Part shown: piece after piece, positions 16,198 to 25,994 of the stretch
Layout: each line of letters opens with the position of its first letter
Numbering within the stretch: position 1 is the first letter of the stretch
NCBI GenBank assembly: GCA_016290775.1
Contig: JAEEVF010000001.1
Location: 558,001-622,000 of the forward strand
DNA length: 64,000 bases
Source: Acetatifactor sp.
Lineage (GTDB): Bacteria; Bacillota; Clostridia; Lachnospirales; Lachnospiraceae
Direction of reading: 5' to 3'
Notes under the pieces: model-generated
Told to the model about the DNA's origin: nothing
Seen by the model: only the letters and a program-made list of their open reading frames with translations
The model's database searches: none
Made by a program: the position numbers and the translations under genes

Positions 16198-19005
16198 ATG
16201 AGAAAAGGCGTGAAAATACCGATCTTCAAAAGACTGGGACTTGGGGTGGCACAGCATCTGGTGGCAGCCCTTGTTTTGGTGCTTTTGGCCGGCATTTTGT
16301 TCAACTCCTATATGACCGTTCAGACGATGAACGGCCAAAAGACCTATTCCATGAATCCTTTGGAGCAGAAGACGAGCTTTGAGGAATCAGAGGTGTTCCA
16401 GGACCTTTTCCAGACGGCTGTCAATGACGTGATCCGTCTTGGAATCATTCAGGATCAGTTGGAGACAAACGGAACCTTCGACTCGAACAAAGTGATCGAC
16501 GTGACGGCCTTTATGAAAAGATATGGCGCATCCGGTCTTGATTACGGCGTCGCGACGGCGAAATATGAGCTCGAAGACTTGCTCCTTTGGTACCGTTTCG
16601 GCCTGGAATATAAGAACCGTACCATGAGTCTTTCCGAGTTTGTGAATTACTATGCAGACGCATGCGTTCCCGAGAACTTCGTTTTGGACGATGATGATAA
16701 CCTGATCTTTACGGGCTATAACAACCTGAAAGAGTACAGCATGGAATTTCTGGAAGAAAAGCAGCCCGTGCTTGAAAAGATGTCGGAGTATTCCGACGCT
16801 CAGCTTGAGGACATGGCTTTTTCTTACATCATGGGAAAGGTTGCTGACGGCATTACGCTCAACAAGGAAGACGACGGAAACCTTACGGCCTACGTTAATA
16901 CGCTCTATTGCAGGTATTCCACCGTTGATCATAAGAATCAGCTTTACAGCCTTGTGGACAACTGGGCGGATTACATGAAGCTGCAGAAAAACGTGGCTGA
17001 TACGATAAAAACCCTTGCGGAAAACTACGAGCTTTATAGGAACTGTGCGAAGCAATATGCAGAGGGACACAGTAACTTAAAGTATGTCGTTCGCATGCGC
17101 AATGATCAGGGCGAGAAGGAAATCTTCACAAACGTATCCTCTGTGGCTGAAATGGACGAGGAGAGCCTTACGGAGGTGTTCGAAGAGAACAGCAGATACC
17201 TGATCTATTATCCGAACAGCCTTGAGATCATGGGGAACTCTGACTTCACTGAAGGGTCGATCTATGAGCTTCTTCGCGCGGCGCATTATCCCTATCTGGA
17301 GGACGTTTTCATTTGGATATCCGTCGACACGGGCTATGAAAATACGGATGACGCATTTTACGCAGCACATGAGATGTTCGAACGCATCGTGCCGAATACG
17401 GCTGCAATTTTGACAATTCTCGTGATCCTGACCATTCTGTGGCTGGGCTTGCTCATCTATCTGACGGTAACGGCCGGTTACGTGACCAATGAGGATGGCC
17501 AGACGGGGTATTATCTCAACGCTTTTGATAAGATGTGGACCGAGGTTCACTTGCTCTTCATCGCTGGTGCAGGATATGCGACCTATCGCGGCGCTTTGTA
17601 CCTGAGGGCAATGACGCTGGCCGTCTATGAAAACCGCATGAGCTTAGAGCGTACAAATGCGTGGGACAGCTTGTACCATTACGGCTGCTACGCGCTCTTT
17701 GGGTTTGCAGTAAGCCTTGTTTTTTGCGTGTTCTGGTACAGCATGGTCAGAAGGCTCAAGTCCTTCAATTTCTATCGGGACAGCTTGCTTAGACGCATCA
17801 TGAATGGCATTTACGCGCTGTTTGAGACGGTCATGGCGCACCAGAGCTCCCTCATCAGTGTGCTTTTGCCATATGCGATCTTCTTGCTTTTGAATGTTTT
17901 TGGGCTGGTCGGATTCATCTACTTTACGAGTATCGTAAGAAAGCTTGTGATCTTGGGCTTCCTGATCATTTTGGACGTCCTTGTGGGAGTTCGGCTTTTC
18001 AGACGCAATGCAGAGTTCAATGACATCATTGACGGCATCAACCGCATCAGGGCAGGAGAAGCTGAATATAAATTAAAGCTGGATAATTTACACGGCATGA
18101 ATAAGTTCCTTGCGGACGCCGTGAATAATATTGGTGACGGTATCGACAATGCCGTAAAGACAAGCGTGAAGGACGAGCGCTTAAAGACCGACCTGATCAC
18201 GAACGTATCCCATGACTTGAAGACGCCCTTGACCTCGATCATCAATTACGTGGATCTTCTGAAGCGCTCCAACATTCAGGATCCGCAGGCGAAGAATTAC
18301 GTGGATATCTTGGAGAGTAAGTCTCAAAGGCTGAAGGACCTGACGGATGATCTCGTGGAGGCATCGAAGATCAGCTCCGGAAACATTGAGCTAAACCTTG
18401 AAGTTTTGGATCTTGGAGAATTGCTCAATCAGACCATCGGAGAATTGTCCGAGAAGCTGGAAGCCGCAAACCTGAAGGCCGTAGCGGAGATTGACGATAC
18501 GCCTGCGCTGGTTTACGCAGACAGCCGCAGAATGTGGCGCATTATGGAGAACCTCTTTAACAACATCTGCAAATACGCCATGGAGGGCACGCGCGTATAT
18601 GCCGAGGTTCAGGTCGAGGAAGAGACGGTGACCCTGCAGATCAAGAATGTTTCCAAGGCACAGATGAACATTCATGCAGACGAGTTGACCGAACGATTTA
18701 TCCGCGGTGACAGCTCCAGAAGTACGGAGGGAAGCGGCCTTGGCCTCTACATCGCAAAGAGCCTTACGAACGTGCTCGGCGGTACCTTCGAGATCCAACT
18801 GGATGGCGACCTTTTCAAGGTATATCTGACCTTCCCGCTGTATGTTCCTGAGACGGAAAAGCCAGAAGAAAAGGAACCGGTAAAGGAAGCAGAGAATGTC
18901 CTGCCAGAGAAGGCGAGCAAGGCTGACAGAAAGACAAAAGAAAAAGAGCCCGAGGCTCCCGTAAAGGAAACCTCAGACTCTGCAGAAAAATCAAAAGACT
19001 CGTAA
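16198..19005 (+). CDS. Sensor histidine kinase with large extracytoplasmic domain and multi-helix membrane region
   Basis: A 935-residue kinase, partner of the regulator upstream. A first membrane helix (about 18-37) is followed by a roughly 355-residue extracytoplasmic part that I do not recognise. Four or five more helices lie between about 396 and 600. The cytoplasmic kinase has the H box NVSHDLKTPLTSI near residue 678, an N box NLFNNICKYA and a G box EGSGLGLYIAKSL, ending near 880. A Lys/Glu/Pro-rich tail of about 55 residues closes it. The stop is only 2 bp from the stop of the opposing prs gene, with no terminator between them. Confidence 0.9.
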   Translation: MRKGVKIPIFKRLGLGVAQHLVAALVLVLLAGILFNSYMTVQTMNGQKTYSMNPLEQKTSFEESEVFQDLFQTAVNDVIRLGIIQDQLETNGTFDSNKVIDVTAFMKRYGASGLDYGVATAKYELEDLLLWYRFGLEYKNRTMSLSEFVNYYADACVPENFVLDDDDNLIFTGYNNLKEYSMEFLEEKQPVLEKMSEYSDAQLEDMAFSYIMGKVADGITLNKEDDGNLTAYVNTLYCRYSTVDHKNQLYSLVDNWADYMKLQKNVADTIKTLAENYELYRNCAKQYAEGHSNLKYVVRMRNDQGEKEIFTNVSSVAEMDEESLTEVFEENSRYLIYYPNSLEIMGNSDFTEGSIYELLRAAHYPYLEDVFIWISVDTGYENTDDAFYAAHEMFERIVPNTAAILTILVILTILWLGLLIYLTVTAGYVTNEDGQTGYYLNAFDKMWTEVHLLFIAGAGYATYRGALYLRAMTLAVYENRMSLERTNAWDSLYHYGCYALFGFAVSLVFCVFWYSMVRRLKSFNFYRDSLLRRIMNGIYALFETVMAHQSSLISVLLPYAIFLLLNVFGLVGFIYFTSIVRKLVILGFLIILDVLVGVRLFRRNAEFNDIIDGINRIRAGEAEYKLKLDNLHGMNKFLADAVNNIGDGIDNAVKTSVKDERLKTDLITNVSHDLKTPLTSIINYVDLLKRSNIQDPQAKNYVDILESKSQRLKDLTDDLVEASKISSGNIELNLEVLDLGELLNQTIGELSEKLEAANLKAVAEIDDTPALVYADSRRMWRIMENLFNNICKYAMEGTRVYAEVQVEEETVTLQIKNVSKAQMNIHADELTERFIRGDSSRSTEGSGLGLYIAKSLTNVLGGTFEIQLDGDLFKVYLTFPLYVPETEKPEEKEPVKEAENVLPEKASKADRKTKEKEPEAPVKETSDSAEKSKDS

Positions 19006-19007
19006 GA

Positions 19008-20204
19008 TCACTCGATGATGTCCATGTTGGAGCGGTTGTTGTAGCTCTCAAGGATGGAGTGGATCTTTTCAGTGGTTGCCATGACGCCGGAAAGGGAAGC
19101 GTCGTGGTTCATAAAGTCGATGATGGAAGCGATGAACTTGCTCATGTCAGCTTCCACGAAATAAGGTCTGGTGTAAAGCTCGGGCGGAAGGTAAGTCAGA
19201 TCCGTCGTGATCACTTTGTCAAAGTAGCCTTTTTCATAGGCCTTGTCAAAGGCGTCCAGACCATCCGTAAAGAGGCCGAACGTCGTGCAGATGAAGACGC
19301 GTCGTGCGTTCATGCCTTTGAGCTGCTTTGCCGTGTCGAGCATGCTGCCTCCGGAGGAGATCATGTCGTCAATGATGATGATGTCCTTGCCGTCAATGTT
19401 GTCGCCGAGGAATTCATGCGCGACAATGGGGTTCTTTCCGTTCACGATGACGGAATAATCACGACGCTTATAGAACATGCCGGTGTCAACGCCAAGAACG
19501 CTCGCGAAGTAGATCGCGCGGTCTAGTGCACCTTCATCCGGGCTGATGACGATCAGGTGATCCTTGTCCACCAAAAGGTCGATCTCAGCGTTCAGGAGCG
19601 CTTTGATGAACTGATAGGGCGGAAGGAAATTGTCAAAGCCTGCAAGCGGAGTAGCGTTTGCGACGCGGGGATCGTGTGCGTCAAAGGTGATGAAATTGTT
19701 CACGCCCATGTCGCGAAGCTCGGTGAGAGCATATGCACAGTCTAAGGATTCACGGCCGTTACGCTTATGCTGTCTGCCTTCGTAAAGGAAGGGCATGATC
19801 ACATTGATCCTGCGTGCCTTGCCCGTGCAAGCGGCGATCACGCGCTTTAAGTCCTGATAATGATCGTCGGGAGACATGTGGTTCGTGTAACCGTTCATCT
19901 CATAGGTGATGCTGTGGTTGCAGACGTCCACCAGGATGAAAAGGTCCTTGCCGCGGATGGACTCGTTAAAAACGGCCTTTCCTTCACCGCTGCCAAAGCG
20001 TGGCGTGTCAAAATCGACAAGGTAATTCTTTTCAAAATATCCATGGAATGCGGGGTCGCTTTTGACCTTGTCATTATGGACGTTTTTACGGAATTCCACG
20101 AGATAATTGTTGATGCGGCGTCCCATTTTTGCGGCCGAAGGCAGTGCAACGATCTTTAGCGGGGCGACGGGCATCGCATTTTCAAGTTCACTCAGATCAG
20201 GCAT
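19008..20204 (-). CDS. prs: Ribose-phosphate pyrophosphokinase, long form
   Basis: PRPP synthetase, 398 residues, making PRPP from ribose 5-phosphate and ATP for nucleotide, His and Trp synthesis. Visible are the catalytic flexible loop region MPFLYEGRQHKRNGRES, FDAHDPRVAN, and the PRPP-binding loop IIDDMISSGGSMLDTAK. Usual bacterial enzymes have 310-320 residues; this one is longer, with a divergent N-terminal third and insertions. The start (MPDLSELENAMP) is chosen because GGAG lies 7 bases upstream and a consensus promoter stands just before it; the frame stays open further but without a site. Confidence 0.9.
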   Translation of the reverse strand: MPDLSELENAMPVAPLKIVALPSAAKMGRRINNYLVEFRKNVHNDKVKSDPAFHGYFEKNYLVDFDTPRFGSGEGKAVFNESIRGKDLFILVDVCNHSITYEMNGYTNHMSPDDHYQDLKRVIAACTGKARRINVIMPFLYEGRQHKRNGRESLDCAYALTELRDMGVNNFITFDAHDPRVANATPLAGFDNFLPPYQFIKALLNAEIDLLVDKDHLIVISPDEGALDRAIYFASVLGVDTGMFYKRRDYSVIVNGKNPIVAHEFLGDNIDGKDIIIIDDMISSGGSMLDTAKQLKGMNARRVFICTTFGLFTDGLDAFDKAYEKGYFDKVITTDLTYLPPELYTRPYFVEADMSKFIASIIDFMNHDASLSGVMATTEKIHSILESYNNRSNMDIIE

Positions 20205-20238
20205 GTTTTTTCTCCAATTTGTTTTGATTTGTAACTTA

Positions 20239-20267
20239 TTTATATCATTTGGCCACAAGCACGTCAA
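20239..20267 (-). promoter_or_regulatory. Promoter of prs
   Basis: On the - strand TTGACG, 17-bp spacer, TATAAA, 35 bases upstream of the prs start. Good match to the sigma-A consensus. Confidence 0.75.
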
Positions 20268-20342
20268 GAGATTTAAGGTGTCATCACCCCTTGGCCGCGG
20301 TGGTATTCCATACAATTTACGAGGAGTTTTTGGGAGCTTGAC

Positions 20343-21701
20343 ATGGCAAAAGAGAAGCCAAACATGAAAAAGCATATTGTTAAGTCCGTTGCGCCCGGAA
20401 GCATCGCCGAGGAGCTTGAGGTGGAAGTCGGTGACGCGATCCTTGCCATTGATGACACGCCGATCGAAGACATCTTTGATTATCAGTTTTTGGTGCAGGA
20501 TACCTACATCGAAGTCCTTGTGGAAAAGAAGGACGGAGAGCAATGGCTTCTCGAGGTGGACAAGGAATTCGACGAGGACCTTGGTATCACTTTCGAGAGC
20601 GGACTGATGGACGAATACAGACATTGCCATAACAAATGCATCTTTTGCTTTATCGATCAAATGCCAAAGGGCATGCGGGAGACGCTGTATTTCAAGGATG
20701 ATGATTCGAGGCTTTCCTTTTTGCAGGGAAATTACGTGACGTTGACGAACATGTCGGACCATGACGTGGATCGGATCTGCAGGTATCACCTTAGTCCTAT
20801 CAACATTTCCTTCCAGACCATGAATCCCAAGCTTCGCTGCATGATGCTGAACAATCGTTTTGCGGGTGAGGCGCTAAAGAAGGTTGATAAGCTAGGCGAA
20901 GCAGGCATTCAGATGAATGGGCAGATCGTTCTGTGTAAGGGAGTCAACGACGGCAAGGAGCTTGAATTCTCCATCAAAGAGATGATGAAATACATTCCGA
21001 ACCTACAGAGCGTATCCGTGGTGCCGGTGGGGCTTTCCAAATATCGAGAGGGCCTTTATCCGCTGGAACCCTTTGAAAAAGAGGATGCGAAGGAGACGCT
21101 GGAGCTGATCCATCGCTATCAGAAGCTTTGTATGGAAAAGTATGGCATTCATTTTATCCACGCAAGTGATGAATGGTACATCCTTGCCGAGGAGGAAATT
21201 CCCGAGGAAGAAAGGTATGACGGTTATCTTCAGCTGGAAAACGGCGTCGGCATGGTGCGACTTCTTTTGAACGAATTTCATGAGGAAGTTGAACGCAGAA
21301 AGAAAGAAGGCCTCCTTCCAATGAAGGAAGAAAAGAGGGTATATTCCCTCGCGACAGGCAAGCTGATCTACCCGTACCTAAAGCGCATGGCCGAGGAACT
21401 GATGGAACTCTGTCCTGGTCTTACCTTGCATATATATGACATCAGAAATGATTTCTTTGGAGAGCGCATCACGGTGGCAGGCCTTCTTACGGCGCAGGAT
21501 ATCATTGCGCAGATGAAGGGGCGGGAAAAGGGAAGCAGACTTTATCTGCCCTGCAACGTGCTTCGGAGCGGGGAAGACGTTTTTTTGGATGACATCCATT
21601 TGAACGAAGTGGAAAATGCTTTACAAGTGCCAATTTATATTGTAAAATCAAGCGGACGCGATTTTGTAGAGGCAATCCTTGATCAGGATGGCGGTAAGTA
21701 A
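20343..21701 (+). CDS. PDZ / DUF512 protein with radical-SAM-type cysteine motif
   Basis: A 452-residue protein of the DUF512 family, commonly encoded just upstream of der in Clostridia. An N-terminal PDZ-like segment (about 8-70, VAPGSIAEELEVEVGD) is followed by a radical-SAM-like barrel with CHNKCIFCFIDQMP, a C-x3-C-x2-C cluster motif, near residue 97. The C-terminal DUF512 part includes YSLATGKLIYPYL and VAGLLTAQDI. The product and substrate are unknown. It is 18 bp upstream of der; prs is divergent. Confidence 0.88.
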   Translation: MAKEKPNMKKHIVKSVAPGSIAEELEVEVGDAILAIDDTPIEDIFDYQFLVQDTYIEVLVEKKDGEQWLLEVDKEFDEDLGITFESGLMDEYRHCHNKCIFCFIDQMPKGMRETLYFKDDDSRLSFLQGNYVTLTNMSDHDVDRICRYHLSPINISFQTMNPKLRCMMLNNRFAGEALKKVDKLGEAGIQMNGQIVLCKGVNDGKELEFSIKEMMKYIPNLQSVSVVPVGLSKYREGLYPLEPFEKEDAKETLELIHRYQKLCMEKYGIHFIHASDEWYILAEEEIPEEERYDGYLQLENGVGMVRLLLNEFHEEVERRKKEGLLPMKEEKRVYSLATGKLIYPYLKRMAEELMELCPGLTLHIYDIRNDFFGERITVAGLLTAQDIIAQMKGREKGSRLYLPCNVLRSGEDVFLDDIHLNEVENALQVPIYIVKSSGRDFVEAILDQDGGK

Positions 21702-21719
21702 GGAAAGGGATCTAAAGAA

Positions 21720-23054
21720 ATGAGTAAGAACAGAAAGCCGATCGTTGCAGTGGTTGGAAGACCAAACGTCGGAAAATCAACCCTGTTTAACGCTTTGGCA
21801 GGAGAAAACATCTCCATCGTAAAGGATACGCCGGGCATCACAAGAGACAGGATCTATACGGACGTGACTTGGCTGGACAAAACCTTTACGCTGATCGATA
21901 CGGGAGGTATTGAGCCGGAATCCAAGGATGTGATCCTTTCGCAGATGCGCGAGCAAGCGCAGATTGCGATCGATACGGCGGACGTGATCATCTTTTTGGT
22001 TGACGTAAAGCAGGGCCTTCAGGATGCGGATTCTAAGGTGGCAGACATTCTTCGCCGCTCGAAAAAGCCTGTGATCTTAGTGGTCAACAAAGTAGACTCC
22101 GTAAATAAATTCATGGCGGAGGTATATGAATTCTATCAGCTCGGCATTGGCGATCCGATCCCGATCTCGGCGGCAAACCGAACGGGTCTTGGCGACATGC
22201 TTGAAGCGGTGAGCGCGCATTTCCCTGAGTGGGACACTTCCGATGAGGAAGATGAAAGGCCGAAGGTTGCGATCATCGGGAAACCAAACGTCGGCAAATC
22301 CTCGATCATCAACAAGCTCCTTGGAGAAAACCGCCTCATTGTATCTGACGTTGCAGGTACGACAAGAGATGCCGTGGACGCTGAGGTGAAATTCCATGGC
22401 AAGGAGTACGTGTTCATTGATACGGCAGGACTTCGTCGCAAGAACAAGATCAAAGAAGAGCTGGAGCACTTCATGATCGTGCGTACGGTAAGTGCCGTGG
22501 AACGCGCTGACATTGCAGTGCTCGTGATCGACGCGAAAGAGGGCGTGACGGAGCAGGATGCAAAGATCGCAGGTATTGCGCATGACCGAGGCAAGGCCGT
22601 GATCATTGCGGTGAACAAGTGGGATGCGATCGAAAAGAATGACAAGACGATCTATCGCTTTACTGAGAAGATCCGTGAAACGTTGAGCTTTATGCCCTAT
22701 GCGGAGATCCTGTTCATTTCGGCACAGACCGGTCAGCGAATGAATAAACTGTTCGAGACGATCGACGTCGTGAGTGAGAATCATGCCATGCGTGTTCAGA
22801 CGGGCGTGCTCAATGAGATCATGACTGAGGCCGTTGCAATGCAGCAGCCCCCGACCGATAAGGGTAAGCGCCTGAAGCTTTACTACATCACACAGGTGGC
22901 CGTAAAACCTCCGACCTTTGTCATTTTTGTGAATGACAAGGAACTGATGCATTTTTCTTATACAAGATATATTGAGAATCAGATCCGTGAGACCTTTGGA
23001 TTTCGCGGAACGCCGCTTCGGTTCATCATCCGAGAGCGCAATGAAGAAAAGTAA
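21720..23054 (+). CDS. der: Ribosome assembly GTPase Der (EngA)
   Basis: A 444-residue protein with two tandem GTPase domains and a C-terminal KH-like domain, required for 50S maturation. First domain: VVGRPNVGKSTLFN, DTGGIEP and NKVD; second: IIGKPNVGKSSIIN, DTAGLRRK and NKWD. The end GFRGTPLRFIIRERN is typical of Der. It begins a der-plsY-gpsA set with gaps of 20-25 bp, a widely conserved order. Confidence 0.97.
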   Translation: MSKNRKPIVAVVGRPNVGKSTLFNALAGENISIVKDTPGITRDRIYTDVTWLDKTFTLIDTGGIEPESKDVILSQMREQAQIAIDTADVIIFLVDVKQGLQDADSKVADILRRSKKPVILVVNKVDSVNKFMAEVYEFYQLGIGDPIPISAANRTGLGDMLEAVSAHFPEWDTSDEEDERPKVAIIGKPNVGKSSIINKLLGENRLIVSDVAGTTRDAVDAEVKFHGKEYVFIDTAGLRRKNKIKEELEHFMIVRTVSAVERADIAVLVIDAKEGVTEQDAKIAGIAHDRGKAVIIAVNKWDAIEKNDKTIYRFTEKIRETLSFMPYAEILFISAQTGQRMNKLFETIDVVSENHAMRVQTGVLNEIMTEAVAMQQPPTDKGKRLKLYYITQVAVKPPTFVIFVNDKELMHFSYTRYIENQIRETFGFRGTPLRFIIRERNEEK

Positions 23055-23078
23055 AGACTTGCGAAGGAGATCTTAGAG

Positions 23079-23783
23079 ATGTTAGCACGTGTTGCTGCAG
23101 TTTTGATCGGATATGTTTTTGGATTGTTTCAGACGGCTTTCTTTTATGGAAAGCTGAAAGGAATTGACATCAGGGAGCACGGGAGCGGCAATTCGGGCAC
23201 GACCAATGCGCTTCGCGTCCTTGGGCGCAAAGCAGGACTGATCGTATTCTTGGGGGACTGCCTGAAGTGCATATTTGCGGCGCTGTTGGTAAGGGCTATA
23301 TTCGGTCAGAGCCATGAAGAGATCATCAAGCTCCTTTGCCTCTATACGGGCGCCGGCACCATTTTGGGACACAATTATCCGTTCTACATGAACTTTAAGG
23401 GCGGTAAGGGAATTGCGGCGACTGCCGGTATGATGATCGCATTTGACCCCTGGTTTACGCTGGTCGGCGTGATCACCTTCTTTGGACTGTTTTTCATCAC
23501 GCATTTGGTGTCCCTTTGTTCCGTCGTGACTTATCTTGTATTGTTCCTGATGATGATCATTTGCGGACAGTGCGGATACTTTGATGGGTTTACGCAGGCC
23601 AACGTCATCGAGGCATATATTTTATTCCTCTTGCTCACGGCGCTGGCGATTTGGAAGCATCGCGAGAATATCGTCAGACTGATCAAGGGCACGGAGAGAA
23701 AAACCTATCTTTCCAAGAAGAATAAGGAAAAGAATCTGGAAAAGGATCCTGAAGAGCTGCAGGTAAAGACTTCGGAAAACTGA
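23079..23783 (+). CDS. plsY: Acyl-phosphate:glycerol-3-phosphate acyltransferase PlsY
   Basis: A 234-residue membrane enzyme that makes lysophosphatidic acid from acyl-phosphate and glycerol 3-phosphate, the first step of phospholipid synthesis in most Gram-positive bacteria. The three family motifs are visible: GSGNSGTTNALRVLG, GHNYPFYMNFKGGKGIA and the later HRENI. Five hydrophobic segments precede a basic, Glu/Lys-rich cytoplasmic tail of about 35 residues. It lies directly before gpsA, which supplies its substrate. Confidence 0.95.
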   Translation: MLARVAAVLIGYVFGLFQTAFFYGKLKGIDIREHGSGNSGTTNALRVLGRKAGLIVFLGDCLKCIFAALLVRAIFGQSHEEIIKLLCLYTGAGTILGHNYPFYMNFKGGKGIAATAGMMIAFDPWFTLVGVITFFGLFFITHLVSLCSVVTYLVLFLMMIICGQCGYFDGFTQANVIEAYILFLLLTALAIWKHRENIVRLIKGTERKTYLSKKNKEKNLEKDPEELQVKTSEN

Positions 23784-23803
23784 TCGGGCTTAAGGAGGGT
23801 GTT

Positions 23804-24811
23804 ATGGCAAGAGTTTGTGTTTTGGGAGGCGGAACCTGGGGCATCGCCCTGGCCGCACTGCTTTCAAATAATGGGCATGAGGTGACCGTATGGTCTGCCG
23901 TTGAAAAAGAGATCGCGGCGCTTCGAAAGGACCATGCGCATCCGAGTCTTCCGGGCGTTGTTTTGCCTGAGGACATCAAGTATACGATGGATGATGAGGA
24001 AGCGATCAAGGGCCAGAGCATTCTGGTGATGGCGGTTGCGAGTGCCTTTACCAGAAGAACGGCTGACAGTATCTCCATGCTTGTCAAGAAAGGCCAGATC
24101 ATCGTGAACGTGGCAAAGGGCATTGAAGAAGCAACCATGAAGACGCTTTCCCAGGTCATTGAGGATGAGATTCCGCAGGCTGACGTTGCAGTTCTGTCCG
24201 GACCTTCTCACGCGGAAGAGGTGAGCAGAGGACTTCCCACGACGGTCGTTGTCGGCGCAAAGAGCAGGGAGACGGCAGAATATATTCAGAACGTGTTTAT
24301 GAGTCCGGTGTTCCGTGTCTATACAAGTCCTGACGTGTTGGGCATCGAGCTTGGCGGATCCTTAAAGAACGTGGTTGCACTTGCAGCCGGCATTGCAGAC
24401 GGCCTTGGCTATGGAGACAATGCAAAGGCGGCGCTGATCACGCGTGGCATTACCGAGATTTCGCGTCTTGGAACGGCCATGGGCGGACAGGCGGAAACCT
24501 TCAGCGGATTGACCGGCATCGGCGATCTGATCGTAACCTGCGCGAGCATGCATTCCAGAAACAGACGCGCGGGAATCCTGATCGGACAGGGCAAAACCTA
24601 TCAGGAGGCCATGGCCGAGGTCAATCAGGTGGTTGAGGGTGTTTACAGTGCAAAGGCTGCCATGAAGCTGGCGGAAAAATATAAGGTGCAGCTCCCCATC
24701 ATTGAACAGGTCAATCATGTTTTGTTCGAAGGAAAGAGTCCTGCACAGGCCGTGAAGGAACTGATGCTCAGAGACAAAAAGAGCGAGGTATCCGTGGCGA
24801 GCTGGAACTAA
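23804..24811 (+). CDS. gpsA: Glycerol-3-phosphate dehydrogenase [NAD(P)+]
   Basis: A 335-residue cytoplasmic enzyme reducing dihydroxyacetone phosphate to glycerol 3-phosphate. The Rossmann motif VLGGGTWGIALAALL opens the protein, SGPSHAEEVSRGLPT marks the middle, and the catalytic lysine lies in ELGGSLKNVVALAAG; TGIGDLIVTCASMHSRNRR follows. It ends 16 bp from the stop of the convergent acyltransferase gene. Confidence 0.96.
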   Translation: MARVCVLGGGTWGIALAALLSNNGHEVTVWSAVEKEIAALRKDHAHPSLPGVVLPEDIKYTMDDEEAIKGQSILVMAVASAFTRRTADSISMLVKKGQIIVNVAKGIEEATMKTLSQVIEDEIPQADVAVLSGPSHAEEVSRGLPTTVVVGAKSRETAEYIQNVFMSPVFRVYTSPDVLGIELGGSLKNVVALAAGIADGLGYGDNAKAALITRGITEISRLGTAMGGQAETFSGLTGIGDLIVTCASMHSRNRRAGILIGQGKTYQEAMAEVNQVVEGVYSAKAAMKLAEKYKVQLPIIEQVNHVLFEGKSPAQAVKELMLRDKKSEVSVASWN

Positions 24812-24827
24812 GATCATAGTGCTTAAG

Positions 24828-25886
24828 TTAACAAAGATATCTTCCAACAACTGGGATCTTTCGAAGAAGCGTTGCCAGGACGGCGCTGAGGACAAAGCAG
24901 ATCACAAGTGCGACAAGCGCCGCGAGAACGGGATTCATGATTCCGAAGAGCGGGCTGACAAGCTTTGACTCCATAATGGCCAGATGGATCAGATAAATGC
25001 CAAGTGTGCTTTTGGAAAGCGACAAAACAAACTGACCAAACGTTTTGTGCTTTTCAAAATAGATGCGCTTGGCATTTTCGTTTTTGCAGAAGAAGCGGAA
25101 GATCGCGACCGTCATGAGGAAGGTGAAAAGCCCAAAGCTATTGGTAAATTCGCTCATGGGAACGCCTTCTTTTCTCGACTGCATGGCGCTGACGACAACG
25201 TTGACGACCATGCAAACGGGAAAGAGGATCGCAAGCATGCGATCAACGATTTTGGAGAGCTCATATTGCGTCAGGTAATGCCCTAAAATGAAATATCCAA
25301 GATAGCTGCAGACCATCGGAATGTTGAACGAATCCATAAGCGAAAGGACCTGCGGCGTTTTCACGAAGACGCGAACCGTCGTAAACAGCACTTCGAATAT
25401 CACGAAAAGAAGCAGGAAATATTCAAGCTCCTTGCGAGTGCAGGCATGGACCATTCTTCGAAGCAGGGGGACGAGCGCATAGATTCCGATCATCATGGGA
25501 AGATACCAAAGATGATAATGTCCGGAAAGAATGCATTTGAGATAATCCTTTACGGAATATACTTCCGGATGGAGCGTCAGATACCCGAGCGTGCCATAGA
25601 GGAAGGACCATACCGCGTAAAGGATGAAAAGTCGGAGAATATAATGCGTCCAGAGGCGCTTTGTCGAGAGGAGCCGATCCTTCGAGAGAAACAGGGCACC
25701 GCTTAGCATCACGAAAATTGGGACGCCAAAACGAGAAAGCACGTTGATCGCATTGGTCAGAAACCAATCCGTGCTCTCTAAGGGAAGGTCATACCAACGC
25801 TGCGCCGTCGCATGAAGCACCACGACGCTGAAGGCGGCCAGGATTCTAAGAAGATCAAAGGAATAAAGGCGTTTTGTCTGTTCCAT
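24828..25886 (-). CDS. Acyltransferase family 3 membrane protein
   Basis: A 352-residue polytopic protein of the acyltransferase-3 family (OafA/WecH-type), which usually acylates cell-surface sugars or other exported molecules. It opens MEQTKRLYSFDLLRILAAFS with the conserved early histidine in VVVLHATAQRW; about ten hydrophobic segments follow. The start codon has GAGGGAG just upstream and a consensus promoter ahead; longer in-frame starts lack both. The substrate cannot be told. A second, dissimilar member of the family is at 40745. Confidence 0.85.
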   Translation of the reverse strand: MEQTKRLYSFDLLRILAAFSVVVLHATAQRWYDLPLESTDWFLTNAINVLSRFGVPIFVMLSGALFLSKDRLLSTKRLWTHYILRLFILYAVWSFLYGTLGYLTLHPEVYSVKDYLKCILSGHYHLWYLPMMIGIYALVPLLRRMVHACTRKELEYFLLLFVIFEVLFTTVRVFVKTPQVLSLMDSFNIPMVCSYLGYFILGHYLTQYELSKIVDRMLAILFPVCMVVNVVVSAMQSRKEGVPMSEFTNSFGLFTFLMTVAIFRFFCKNENAKRIYFEKHKTFGQFVLSLSKSTLGIYLIHLAIMESKLVSPLFGIMNPVLAALVALVICFVLSAVLATLLRKIPVVGRYLC

Positions 25887-25932
25887 AACTCCCTCTTTTT
25901 GTCTGTCATCTTGCAATAAACTCACTAAAGCC

Positions 25933-25961
25933 ATTATATAGGCTTTTGAATGTGAATTCAA
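25933..25961 (-). promoter_or_regulatory. Promoter of the acyltransferase gene
   Basis: On the - strand TTGAAT, 17-bp spacer, TATAAT, 47 bases upstream of the start codon. Confidence 0.75.
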
Positions 25962-25994
25962 CAGGATTTTGCAAGGCGGATTCGTGCGTTTCGA

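Noticed and set aside
20205..20789. N-terminal extension of prs to 593 residues
   Set aside because: It lies opposite the DUF512 gene and across the prs promoter; only the start at 20204 has a binding site.
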